A DNA stretch of 64,000 nt. Origin: JAIBJN01 sp963825255. Its GTDB lineage: Bacteria; Actinomycetota; Thermoleophilia; Gaiellales; Gaiellaceae. Position 1 is the stretch's first letter, and each line of letters starts with the position of its first letter. Where the stretch lies: positions 682,001-746,000 of the forward strand of contig CAWGSF010000009.1 of the NCBI GenBank assembly GCA_963825255.1. The letters are read 5' to 3'. The notes under the pieces were generated by a model. The model was not told the origin of the DNA. It was given only the letters and a program-made list of their open reading frames with translations, and made no database searches. Shown one piece after another: positions 26,759 to 33,555 of the stretch. The translations under genes were made by a program, and so were the position numbers.

Positions 26759-26774
26759 GCGCCGCTAGCGGCGC
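26759..26774. terminator. Palindrome between convergent genes, possible hairpin
   Basis: GCGCCGCTAGCGGCGC is a perfect 16-bp palindrome that could fold as a 6-bp stem with a CTAG loop. It lies just after the lysozyme-fusion stop and overlaps the last codons of the convergent small gene. No T tract follows, so termination is only a guess. Confidence 0.3.
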
Positions 26775-26986
26775 GCCTGCGAGTGAGTCCGAGCGCGACT
26801 CGGCTCGGCCGAACCTCGTTCGATGGCGACGATCCTCTCGGCGCTGAGGCGGCTCATGCCACCCGCCACGAGGCGATCGACCAACGCGGTGCCGGTGAGC
26901 CTCCTGAACTCGCCGTCGGACATCTCGATGCTGCCGAAGCGGACGACGTCAGGACTGTCGACCGACGTGACGATCCCGGTTGCCAT
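26765..26986 (-). CDS. Small hypothetical protein (73 aa)
   Basis: From ATG 26986 the frame reads MATGIVTSVDSPDVVRFGSI, then EMSDGEFRRLTGTALVDRLV and GGMSRLSAERIVAIERG. A GGGAGG lies about 12-14 nt upstream. The regular helix-like pattern of the middle part suggests a real protein, but I recognise no family. It is flanked by two convergent/tandem genes and has no obvious partner. A longer frame from 27151 exists but would start inside the helicase gene's end and carries an odd Arg/Pro-rich N-terminus. Confidence 0.4.
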   Translation of the reverse strand: MATGIVTSVDSPDVVRFGSIEMSDGEFRRLTGTALVDRLVAGGMSRLSAERIVAIERGSAEPSRARTHSQARR

Positions 26987-27117
26987 GAGAAGAGAGCACC
27001 TCCCTTTCGTCGAGAACGGATAAGGAAGGCGCTCGCTGCGCCATCGGTATTCGCCCTGGTCGCACCAGTCTACTCGGGCCTGAGGCCCGGCCGCACCCGG
27101 CGTTGGCGGCCTGGCGG

Positions 27118-28311
27118 CTAGATCTTCCGGCGGGGACGCGGCGCGCCCCACTTCGATCGCCCTCGGCGTGAGGAATAGACGAGCCGGGGCGGGGCCAGCT
27201 TCATGCCCGCCGTCGCGAACTGCTCGGCATGGCCGGCGACACGCGCCACCCTGCTCACGTCCGCCTGCTCCTCTGGCAACACCAGCGTGACGCCGAGGCC
27301 GCTCCGGCCGGCGCGACCGGTCCGCCCGACCCGGTGGACGTAGCCGATGTGCTCCGACGGGGGATCGTAGTTGATCACGTGCGTGATCTCGACGAGGTCG
27401 AGCCCGCGTGCCGCGAGGTCGGTCGCGACGAGCGCGGAGGCCCGCCCCGATTCGAACTGCCGCAGCGCTCGCTCGCGCTGACTCTGGCTCATGTTCCCGT
27501 GCATGGCGATCGCGTGCACGTCGTGCTGCGCCAGCCTCCGCACGAGCCGGTCGGCACCGCGCCGCGTCCGGACGAAGACGAGCGCGAGCCCCCGCTCGCC
27601 CCGCAGCAGCTCCGCCAGCGTCTCGACCTTGCTGTCGGCGTTGACGGGGACGAAGCGATGCTGGACGGGCCCGTCCTCCCGCTCAGGGGCGAGCCCCGCC
27701 TCACACGGGACGGCGGCCGTCGTGTAGGCGCTCCCGACCGCGCGGACCTCGCCGTTCAGCGTCGCCGAGAAGAACATGGTCTGGCGCTCACGGGGAACGT
27801 GGGCGACGATTCGGTCGACCTGGGGCTTGAAGCCCATGTCGAGCATCCGGTCGGCCTCGTCGAGGACGAGGATCTGGATGGCGTCGAGGGAGACGGCCTT
27901 TCGCTCGAGGAGGTCGTTGAGGCGCCCGGGCGTCGCCACGAGGATGTGCGCCTGGCGAGCGCGCTTCGCCTGTGCGTGCAGCGGAACACCGCCGTAGACG
28001 GTGGCGACGCGGAGCCCGCCGGCCGGGGCGACTGCCGCGAACTCGCCCGCGACCTGAGACGCAAGCTCGCGCGTCGGGACGAGGACGAGCCCCACCGGGC
28101 CCGCGCCGTCGGCCCGGAGCCGCGAGACCATGGGGATGACGAAGCTGAGCGTCTTGCCCGAGCCCGTCGGGGACTTGGCGAGCACGTCGCGCCCGGCAAG
28201 GGCGTGCGGAAGGACGCTCGTCTGGATGGGGAACGGCGCGTGGATGTCTCGGCGGGCGAGCTCGCGGGCGATCGGCCCCGGCACGCCGAGTTCGTGAAAT
28301 GACTGCTGCAT
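27118..28311 (-). CDS. DEAD-box RNA helicase (RhlE-like)
   Basis: An intact 397-residue minimal helicase: Q-motif region MQQSFHELGVPGPIARELA and FPIQTSVLP, Walker A AKSPTGSGKT (residues 45-54), motif Ia VPTRELASQV, Ib ATPGRLNDLL, motif II VLDEADRMLDMGF, motif III FFSATL, motif V ATDLAARGLDL, motif VI HRVGRTGRAGR. The short C-terminal tail is basic (SSRRGRSKWGAPRPRRK), which helps RNA binding. Such proteins unwind structured RNA in ribosome assembly and mRNA turnover, often in the cold. ATG 28311 starts directly before the Q motif. The roughly 165-bp leader shared with the divergent gene at 28477 holds a large nested inverted repeat, a plausible regulatory structure. Confidence 0.9.
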   Translation of the reverse strand: MQQSFHELGVPGPIARELARRDIHAPFPIQTSVLPHALAGRDVLAKSPTGSGKTLSFVIPMVSRLRADGAGPVGLVLVPTRELASQVAGEFAAVAPAGGLRVATVYGGVPLHAQAKRARQAHILVATPGRLNDLLERKAVSLDAIQILVLDEADRMLDMGFKPQVDRIVAHVPRERQTMFFSATLNGEVRAVGSAYTTAAVPCEAGLAPEREDGPVQHRFVPVNADSKVETLAELLRGERGLALVFVRTRRGADRLVRRLAQHDVHAIAMHGNMSQSQRERALRQFESGRASALVATDLAARGLDLVEITHVINYDPPSEHIGYVHRVGRTGRAGRSGLGVTLVLPEEQADVSRVARVAGHAEQFATAGMKLAPPRLVYSSRRGRSKWGAPRPRRKI

Positions 28312-28385
28312 TCGATTCGACTCCTGTTCTGTCGGTCGAGATCCGTACCGCCTCGACCCGCAGGAGGAACCGAAGAAGACAAACC

Positions 28386-28452
28386 TCACGGGGCGGCGAC
28401 GCCGTCCCTGCCTGCACAGTAGCAGGACGGCGGGCCGGCACCCGCCCCGTGA
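28386..28452. promoter_or_regulatory. Nested inverted repeat in the divergent leader of the DEAD-box helicase gene
   Basis: The outer arms TCACGGGGCGG (28386-28396) and CCGCCCCGTGA (28442-28452) are perfect complements over 11 bp. Inside, GCCGTCCCTGC (28401-28411) pairs with GCAGGACGGC (28422-28431) with one bulged C. On the minus strand it would be in the helicase 5' leader; on the plus strand it ends 24 nt before ATG 28477. Confidence 0.55.
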
Positions 28453-28464
28453 CCGCCGAGCGAG

Positions 28465-28470
28465 TACTGT
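28465..28470 (+). promoter_or_regulatory. -10 hexamer with leaderless spacing
   Basis: TACTGT fits TANNNT and is followed by 6 nt and then ATG 28477. The transcript would start at or next to the start codon; no Shine-Dalgarno is present. This placement would leave the nested repeat upstream of the plus-strand transcript. Confidence 0.4.
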
Positions 28471-28476
28471 CACGTC

Positions 28477-28683
28477 ATGTATCTCGAGGTGACGCTGACC
28501 AACGGGCAGAACTACTCGATCCCGATCCCGGACGGGCACACGTTGGAGCAGGAGCTCGATCTCTTCCTCAGGCGCGAGGGTCGCTACGCGACCGAGTGGG
28601 TCCCGCTTCAGAAGGCGGGTCGAGAGCTCTTCGTACGGTACGAGCAGATCATGCTCGTCAGCCCGAAGGCCGAGGGAATCTAG
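28477..28683 (+). CDS. Small hypothetical protein (68 aa)
   Basis: An intact frame: it opens MYLEVTLTNGQNYSIPIPDG, has HTLEQELDLFLRREGRY and ends ELFVRYEQIMLVSPKAEGI. The alternation of short beta-like segments with one amphipathic helix suggests a compact alpha/beta domain. No family or catalytic motif is recognised. It is monocistronic, divergent from the DEAD-box helicase gene and convergent, with 4 bp overlap, on the small basic protein at 28680-28904. Confidence 0.6.
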   Translation: MYLEVTLTNGQNYSIPIPDGHTLEQELDLFLRREGRYATEWVPLQKAGRELFVRYEQIMLVSPKAEGI

Positions 28684-28904
28684 GGCGCCGGCGGCTCGAG
28701 GCTCTCCCGCACGCCCGCCGCCAACCGATCAGCGTCCGGAGCCTCTTCGTCGATGACGGCCTCGGGGTACGTGACCTCGATGCCCTCCGCCTTGGCCCGC
28801 TTCCGCTCTTCCTTCTTCTGCTGCTTCAGCGCGCGCTTCTCCTGAAGCGCCCGCTCTCGTGCCATCTTCGCCATCGTGGTCTGTCGCTTGGAGCTGGAGC
28901 CCAT
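28680..28904 (-). CDS. Small basic coiled-coil protein (74 aa)
   Basis: ATG 28904 is chosen because AAAGGGG lies directly upstream; an in-frame start at 28928 is less well supported. The protein opens MGSSSKRQTTMAKMARERAL and continues as a highly charged helix EKRALKQQKKEERKRAKAEG before an acidic tail EVTYPEAVIDEEAPDADRLA. The Lys/Arg-rich helix suggests nucleic-acid or ribosome binding. Similar short proteins occur widely in actinobacteria, with no known function that I can name. Nearness to an RNA helicase is suggestive only. Confidence 0.6.
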   Translation of the reverse strand: MGSSSKRQTTMAKMARERALQEKRALKQQKKEERKRAKAEGIEVTYPEAVIDEEAPDADRLAAGVRESLEPPAP

Positions 28905-29037
28905 CCGGCCCCTTTCTGTAGACGTCATCCCCGATCTGGGGCGTTCGTGACCCCTACGGTAGCTGCACGGGACCCCGGAGTCGCGCCGGGTCGTGGCTCG
29001 AAGGCCGCCGGTCGGCCGGTGGCCGAGGGTCTCGCCT

Positions 29038-29577
29038 TCATTCGCGGGTGAGCTCGATCAGCTTGCGGAGAGTGTTCCAGTTGCGCGCCGTGGCGCGGAC
29101 TCCGAGGCCCCGCTCGAACCAGTCGATGGTGAGCTTGGAGCGGCCGAGGCCGTTCGGCAGGCGCAGGTAGATCTCGCGCCCGCGCACCGCGAACTCGTCC
29201 CCCGGGGACCGGTCCGGGTCGAGGTCCGCGACCGCTTTCGCCGCCGGCGCCTCGTCCAGGAAGACGACGTGGACGCGCGTGGGCTCCGCGTCGTCCACGG
29301 GATAGGGGGTGTCGCCCTCGATCCGCGCGAGCTCGTCGTGCGTACGGAGAAGGACGGCGACGTCGTGCCCGAACGCCTCCGTGATCGCGCGCTCGATGTC
29401 CGTGGCGACGGCGCTCTCGTCGCCCTTCGGCGCGCGGAAGACGGCGTTCCCGCTCTGGATGTAGGTGACGACGTCCTCGAGACCGAGCGACGAGAGCGTC
29501 GCGCGCAGCTCGGCCATCGGGATCTTGACCTTCCCGCCGACGTTGATGCCGCGGAGCAGGGCCGCGAAGGTCTGCAC
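29038..29577 (-). CDS. DUF1697 family protein
   Basis: This 179-residue protein starts at GTG 29577, 2 nt after the upstream TGA, so it is coupled to the amidotransferase gene. The N-terminus TFAALLRGINVGGKVKIPMA, then VTYIQSGNAVFRAP, a central VVFLDEAPAAKAVADLDPD and the end GLGRSKLTIDWFERGLG with ATARNWNTLRKLIEL, are the hallmark segments of DUF1697, a widely distributed cytoplasmic family of unknown function. The opening LLRGINVGG is almost diagnostic. No catalytic residues are established for the family. Confidence 0.85.
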   Translation of the reverse strand: MQTFAALLRGINVGGKVKIPMAELRATLSSLGLEDVVTYIQSGNAVFRAPKGDESAVATDIERAITEAFGHDVAVLLRTHDELARIEGDTPYPVDDAEPTRVHVVFLDEAPAAKAVADLDPDRSPGDEFAVRGREIYLRLPNGLGRSKLTIDWFERGLGVRATARNWNTLRKLIELTRE

Positions 29578-29579
29578 GG

Positions 29580-30299
29580 TCAGGCGGTCCCGCGGGCGAC
29601 CAGGTCGCACCAGCGGTCGAACAGCCCTCGTCCGTGCGCCCGCAGCTCGTCTGCTCGGGCGTCGAGCTCGTCGACCAGCGTGGTGGCCGAGCCGGGGCCG
29701 AGCACGTCCGCCAGCGAGTCCGCGTAGGCCGGGACACGCGTCCACTCCTCGGCCATCTCGCGCGAGAGCTCGAGGTGGAACTGGACCCCGTAGGCGGCCC
29801 GGCCCCAGCGGAACGCCTGGTGGGGGTATGCGGGCGAGCTCGCCAGGAGCACCGCGCCCTCGGGGAGCGAGAACGTGTCGCCGTGCCACTGGAGCGTCGG
29901 GAGCTCGCGCGGGAGGCCGGCGAAGAGCGGGTCGGAGGCGGCGTCGTCGGTCAGGAAGACGGGTAGCAGGCCCACCTCCGGCGCCGGGCCCGAGCGGACC
30001 TCCCCGCCGAGGCTCGCCGCGAGGAGCTGGCACCCGAGACACGCGCCGAAGAACGGCAGGCCGGCCCGGGCGGCCTCCGCGATCACCGTCTTCTCGCCCC
30101 GGAGCCAGGGGAGGGCATCCTCGTCGTTGACGCTCATCGGGCCGCCCATCGCCACGACGGCGTCGAAGTCGCGCCAGTCGGGGAGGGGATCGCCCTCGTC
30201 GAGCTCCACGCGGTGGATCGTCGCGCCGCGCTCGACGAGCACGTCCTCGTAGACGCCGGGCGGCTCGCAGGCGATGTGCTGCAGGACGAGCAGGTTCAC
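29580..30299 (-). CDS. Class I glutamine amidotransferase domain protein (GMP-synthase type)
   Basis: An intact 239-residue protein: MNLLVLQHIACEPPGVYEDV is the typical start, VVAMGGPMSVNDEDALPWL follows, the nucleophile Cys is in PFFGACLGCQLLAASLGGE and the His in YGVQFHLELSREM. Such stand-alone proteins hydrolyse glutamine or a gamma-glutamyl compound, or are of unknown specificity. It is a paralogue of the protein encoded at 1602-2303 but is better conserved in the opening and sits outside the catabolic cluster, coupled to DUF1697. The ATG lies 9 nt after the DUF6790-like stop, so three genes appear to be one operon. Confidence 0.8.
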   Translation of the reverse strand: MNLLVLQHIACEPPGVYEDVLVERGATIHRVELDEGDPLPDWRDFDAVVAMGGPMSVNDEDALPWLRGEKTVIAEAARAGLPFFGACLGCQLLAASLGGEVRSGPAPEVGLLPVFLTDDAASDPLFAGLPRELPTLQWHGDTFSLPEGAVLLASSPAYPHQAFRWGRAAYGVQFHLELSREMAEEWTRVPAYADSLADVLGPGSATTLVDELDARADELRAHGRGLFDRWCDLVARGTA

Positions 30300-30308
30300 G
30301 CGGTGGGT

Positions 30309-30815
30309 TCAACGGGTGAGGAGATACAGCACGATCAGCAGGGTCGGCGCCGCGATGTCGTACCAGAAGATGTAGCCGGCGTTGCCCGGGGCGAAGTTCC
30401 GCTCTGCGACCATCGACCGAACGTGGCCCACCGCGGCGCCCAGCATGAAGATCGAGAAGACGACAATCGTGGCGAGCCAGAATCCCCGGTCGAAGCTGGG
30501 AGCCATGACGCCAGCCACCCCGTAGGAGAGGTCGGCAAGACCGACTTCCCACTGGAACCTGCTCGTGGGCCACCCGATCGATGCCGCGATCGGAGCAGGC
30601 ATGAACATGTGTCCGGTCCCGGTGATGATGCCGTTCACGCCGACCAGCCACATGAGCCCCACCTTCAGGGTGGTGACCTTCCAGTCGTCGACATCTCCGG
30701 ACAGCGCGATCGCGAGGTTGATGACGAACCCCACCAGGGGGACGTAGATGATGTACCGCCCGATCAGCGCGCCGACGTCCTTCTTGTCCGCGGCCCGGGC
30801 CGGATCATTCGCCAT
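30309..30815 (-). CDS. Four-helix membrane protein, DUF6790-like
   Basis: 168 residues with four hydrophobic helices (about 20-40, 50-75, 100-125, 145-166). Characteristic stretches are GVNGIITGTGHMFMPAPIAA, SIGWPTSRFQWEVGLADLSY, RGFWLATIVVFSIFMLGAA and NAGYIFWYDIAAPTLLIV. The SIGW and EVGxADL motifs resemble DUF6790, a small membrane family of unknown role; this assignment is from memory. The start (30815) lies 10 bp inside the end of the molybdopterin oxidoreductase gene, which suggests co-translation and perhaps a link to a membrane electron-transfer step. Confidence 0.6.
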   Translation of the reverse strand: MANDPARAADKKDVGALIGRYIIYVPLVGFVINLAIALSGDVDDWKVTTLKVGLMWLVGVNGIITGTGHMFMPAPIAASIGWPTSRFQWEVGLADLSYGVAGVMAPSFDRGFWLATIVVFSIFMLGAAVGHVRSMVAERNFAPGNAGYIFWYDIAAPTLLIVLYLLTR

Positions 30816-32865
30816 GGCGCCGAACCGCAGCGTGCGTGCTTACCCGGACAGTCACCTCGACGCCGTGCACGGAGGTGCTCTCGCCCATGTCGGCCCGCTC
30901 TCCGGGGTTGAGCGCGTTGACGTTCGCGCCGGTCGGCTCTCGCTTCGGCCACCGACCCTTGGGCGAGTAGGCGACTCCGCGCGGGAACGAGGTCCGACAG
31001 CGTGACGAGGAGCCGCAACCGCCCCGTCTCGTTGGCGACGACGGCCTCGTCTCCCTCGCCCAGGCCGCGCTCGGCCGCGTCGTCGGGGTGGAGGGCGACC
31101 GTCGCCGGGCCGATCCGACGCGCGACCTTGGCGTCGTTCGCGAAGCTGTCGTTGAGGAGCCAGGGCGACGCCGGCGAGAGGAGGCGGAGGCGCCCGTCCG
31201 TCGGTCGCGGGTCGGCGTGCGGGAGCGGGAGGCGCGGCAGGCCGTCCTCCTCGGCGCGCGCCGAGGCGAGCTCGACGCGGCCGCTCGGCGTCGGGAACCG
31301 GCGATCCGCGAACTGGACGACCGGCGCGTCCGCGATCGGCACCGTTCCCCTGGCGGCGAGCGAGGCGAAGTCCTCGCCGATCCCGGACCGCTCGAGCACC
31401 GTCTCGATGATCTCGGCGTCGCTCTCGTGGAGCTCGGGCTCGTCGTAGCCCATCGCCCGGGCGAGCCGGCGGAAGATCTCCATGTTCGGCAGCGCCTCGC
31501 CCAGCGGCTCGGCCGCCTTGACCTGCGCCGAGAGCGTGCAGCTGGAAGTACGAGGCGACGAGGTCGTCGAACTCGAGGAAGCTCGCCGCCGGCAGGACGA
31601 AGTCGGCGAGGTCGGTCGTGTCGGTCGGGAAGAGGTCGATCGCGACGGTGAGCAGGTCGTCGCGCCGCAGCGCCTCGTGCAGGCGCGCCTGCTGCGGGTT
31701 CGAGGCGGCGATGTTGATGTTCCAGCAGAAGAGCGCCCGCGAGCGGCCCGGGTCCTCGAGGCAGTCCACGAGGTCCATGTGGCTGATGGGATCGGGCTGG
31801 TCGGAGGCGAGGTGCGGCGCGGCGAGGTAGTCCTCGTCGATGCGGCGCGATTCCGCCCCGTTGAGGTAGAGGAAGCCCGTCCCCGGCTTGCAGAGGTTCC
31901 CCGTCACGGCCGGCAGGAGCGCGCACGCGCGGATCACGTTGCCGCCCGTCCGCTGGCGCTGGAGGCCCTGCCCGAGCCAGAGGAGCGAGGGGCCCCGAGC
32001 CGTAGAGCCCGGCGGCCTCCTCGATCATTCCGGCCGGCACGCCCGTGGTTGCCTCGCCCCACGCGGGAGTGCACGGTTCGAGCAGCGGCTGGAGCTCCTC
32101 CCAGCCGACCGTGTGGGCACCGACGAAGCTCTCGTCGACGAGCCCCTCGCGGGCGACGACGTGCAGGAGGGCGAAGGCCAGGGCGGCGTCGCTGCCGGGG
32201 AACGGCTGGAGGTGGAGGTCGGCGGCCGCGGCCGTCGGGTCCGCACCGGGTCGACGACGACCACCCTCGCCGGCGACTCGGGCAGCCAGTGGTCGTGGGC
32301 GTGAGGCGCCGAAGCCGAGGGATTCGCGCCCCAGACGAGGATGCAGGCCGCGTCCCTCGCCGTCGCCGGGTCGAAGCCGACGAGCGACGTGCCGTACACG
32401 TACTCGAGCGCGACGTGACCGGCCTTGTTGCAGATCGTGTCCGGGTCGATCTCCGTCGCCCCGAGCCGGTGGAAGAACCGCAGCGGGAAGAAATAGGCGA
32501 GGAGCGAGAAGGTTCCGGTGTAGTGCGCGTTCAGGACCGTGTGGGCGCCCGCCTCGGCCTCGATCCGGTGGAGGCGCTCGGCGATCTCGGCGAGCGCCTC
32601 GTCCCAGGACACGGGCTCGAAGCGGCCGTCGCCCTTCGCACCGATCCGCGCGGAGCGGGCGCGTCAGCCGCGCGTCCGGGTCGAGGAAGGCGCCGTTGTA
32701 GCCGATCGAGCACTTGCGGCAGAGCCTGCCGCGGCTCACCGGGTGCGTCGGGTCACCGCGCACGTGTCGGATCGCGCCGTCGCGCTTGACCACGAGGATC
32801 CCGCACGCGTCGTAACAGTCCCGCGGGCAGGTCGTGAGGACTCGCTCGTCGACCTGGCCCGCCAC
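30805..32865 (-). CDS. Molybdopterin-dependent oxidoreductase (formate dehydrogenase/nitrate reductase superfamily), several frame breaks
   Basis: About 687 residues from GTG 32865. The N-terminal Cys cluster CPRDCYDACGIL with the later LCRKCS supplies a [4Fe-4S] site. Next come VSWDEALAEIAERLHRIEAE, TICNKAGHVALEYVYG, ILVWGANPSASAPHAHDHW, then ALLPAVTGNLCKPGTGFLYL, WNINIAASNPQQARLHEALR, and the C-terminal cofactor domain RLLSPASPWLLNDSF with GANVNALNPGERADMGESTS. It belongs to the DMSO-reductase superfamily. No Tat signal is present, so the enzyme is cytoplasmic; the acceptor is unknown. Frames change near 32640, 32245, 32000, 31550 and 30980. It is tightly linked to the companion gene at 32868-33513. 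Confidence 0.78.
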   Translation of the reverse strand: MAGQVDERVLTTCPRDCYDACGILVVKRDGAIRHVRGDPTHPVSRGRLCRKCSIGYNGAFLDPDARLTRPLRADRCEGRRPLRARVLGRGARRDRRAPPPDRGRGGRPHGPERALHRNLLAPRLFLPAAVLPPARGDGDRPGHDLQQGRSRRARVRVRHVARRLRPGDGEGRGLHPRLGRESLGFGASRPRPLAARVAGEGGRRRPGADPTAAAADLHLQPFPGSDAALAFALLHVVAREGLVDESFVGAHTVGWEELQPLLEPCTPAWGEATTGVPAGMIEEAAGLYGSGPLAPLARAGPPAPADGRQRDPRVRAPAGRDGEPLQAGDGLPLPQRGGIAPHRRGLPRRAAPRLRPARSHQPHGPRGLPRGPGPLAGALLLEHQHRRLEPAAGAPARGAAARRPAHRRDRPLPDRHDRPRRLRPAGGELPRVRRPRRLVLPAARSRRRSRRPSRWARRCRTWRSSAGSPGRWATTSPSSTRATPRSSRRCSSGPGSARTSPRSPPGERCRSRTRRSSSSRIAGSRRRAAASSSPRRAPRRTACRASRSRTPTRDRRTGASASSRRRRPGSSTTASRTTPRSRVGSARRRSPSTPTTRPSAAWARETRPSSPTRRGGCGSSSRCRTSFPRGVAYSPKGRWPKREPTGANVNALNPGERADMGESTSVHGVEVTVRVSTHAAVRRHGE

Positions 32866-32867
32866 GC

Positions 32868-33513
32868 CTACCCGCCGTCGCCGGGCTCCGGAAACCTGCG
32901 CAGGGCGCGCCAGCCGCCGGGCTCGTCGTAGTCGAGGTACCGCGTGCGGGTGACGTTGCAGCTCGCCGCCCTCGAGGAGCCGACCCGAGAGCCTGCCCTG
33001 ATGCAGCCTGATCTCGTGGTAGTTGCCCGGCGAGATGTCGACGGCGCGGCGGTGGACGGCGTTCTCGCGCCACCGCGTCGGCCCCTCGGGCGTGGCGAAG
33101 AGGATGAGGTTCCCGTACTTGCCCTTCACGAGCTCGACGTCGTAGTAGCTGAGAAGACCGTCTCCGATGTGGTCGGTCATCGTCTCGACGAGCTCCTCTT
33201 CGAGGTCGAAGAGGAGCGGCAGGTCGGCGTCCGCCTTGGGCTTGCCGAAGAAGCCGACGACGGTCGGGCTGGGCGCGTCGAGCAGCGCGCGCGTGTCGGG
33301 GACGACGAGCAGGTGGCGGTGGCCCTCCGGGTCGATCTCGCGGATGACGACCCCGGTCCGGCTCTCGGAGTCGTCCTCCCAGGCCTTCGCCCGCTCACGC
33401 TCGTGGTGGAGTAGATGGCGCAGCGCCTCCTCGTCCTCGCGCGTGCGCGCGGGATCGGAGAACGGCTTGCCGGCCACGACCTCCTCCGGGCCGAGCTCGA
33501 TGTCGGAGGCCAT
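32868..33513 (-). CDS. Hypothetical protein in the molybdopterin-oxidoreductase operon, one frame break
   Basis: From ATG 33513 the protein opens MASDIELGPEEVVAGKPFSD and continues with REIDPEGHRHLLVVPDTRALL, VVGFFGKPKADADLPLLFDLE, LLSYYDVELVKGKYGNLILF and WRENAVHRRAVDISPGNYHE; past a frame change near 32960 it ends TRTRYLDYDEPGGWRALRRF. About 215 residues, with no membrane helix or cofactor motif. I do not recognise the family. Its TAG is 2 nt from the GTG of the oxidoreductase gene, so it may be a chaperone, subunit or unrelated enzyme of the same operon. The central alpha/beta pattern with conserved-looking Trp/His residues suggests a small catalytic or binding domain. Confidence 0.6.
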
Positions 33514-33555
33514 CACCGCAACCTACCGAGTCGCGGCGGCCCGTGCTGTCGACCT

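Noticed and set aside
26759..26774. Palindrome as a strong terminator
   Set aside because: It overlaps the end of the small minus-strand frame and lacks a T tract, so it is reported only as a low-confidence hairpin.
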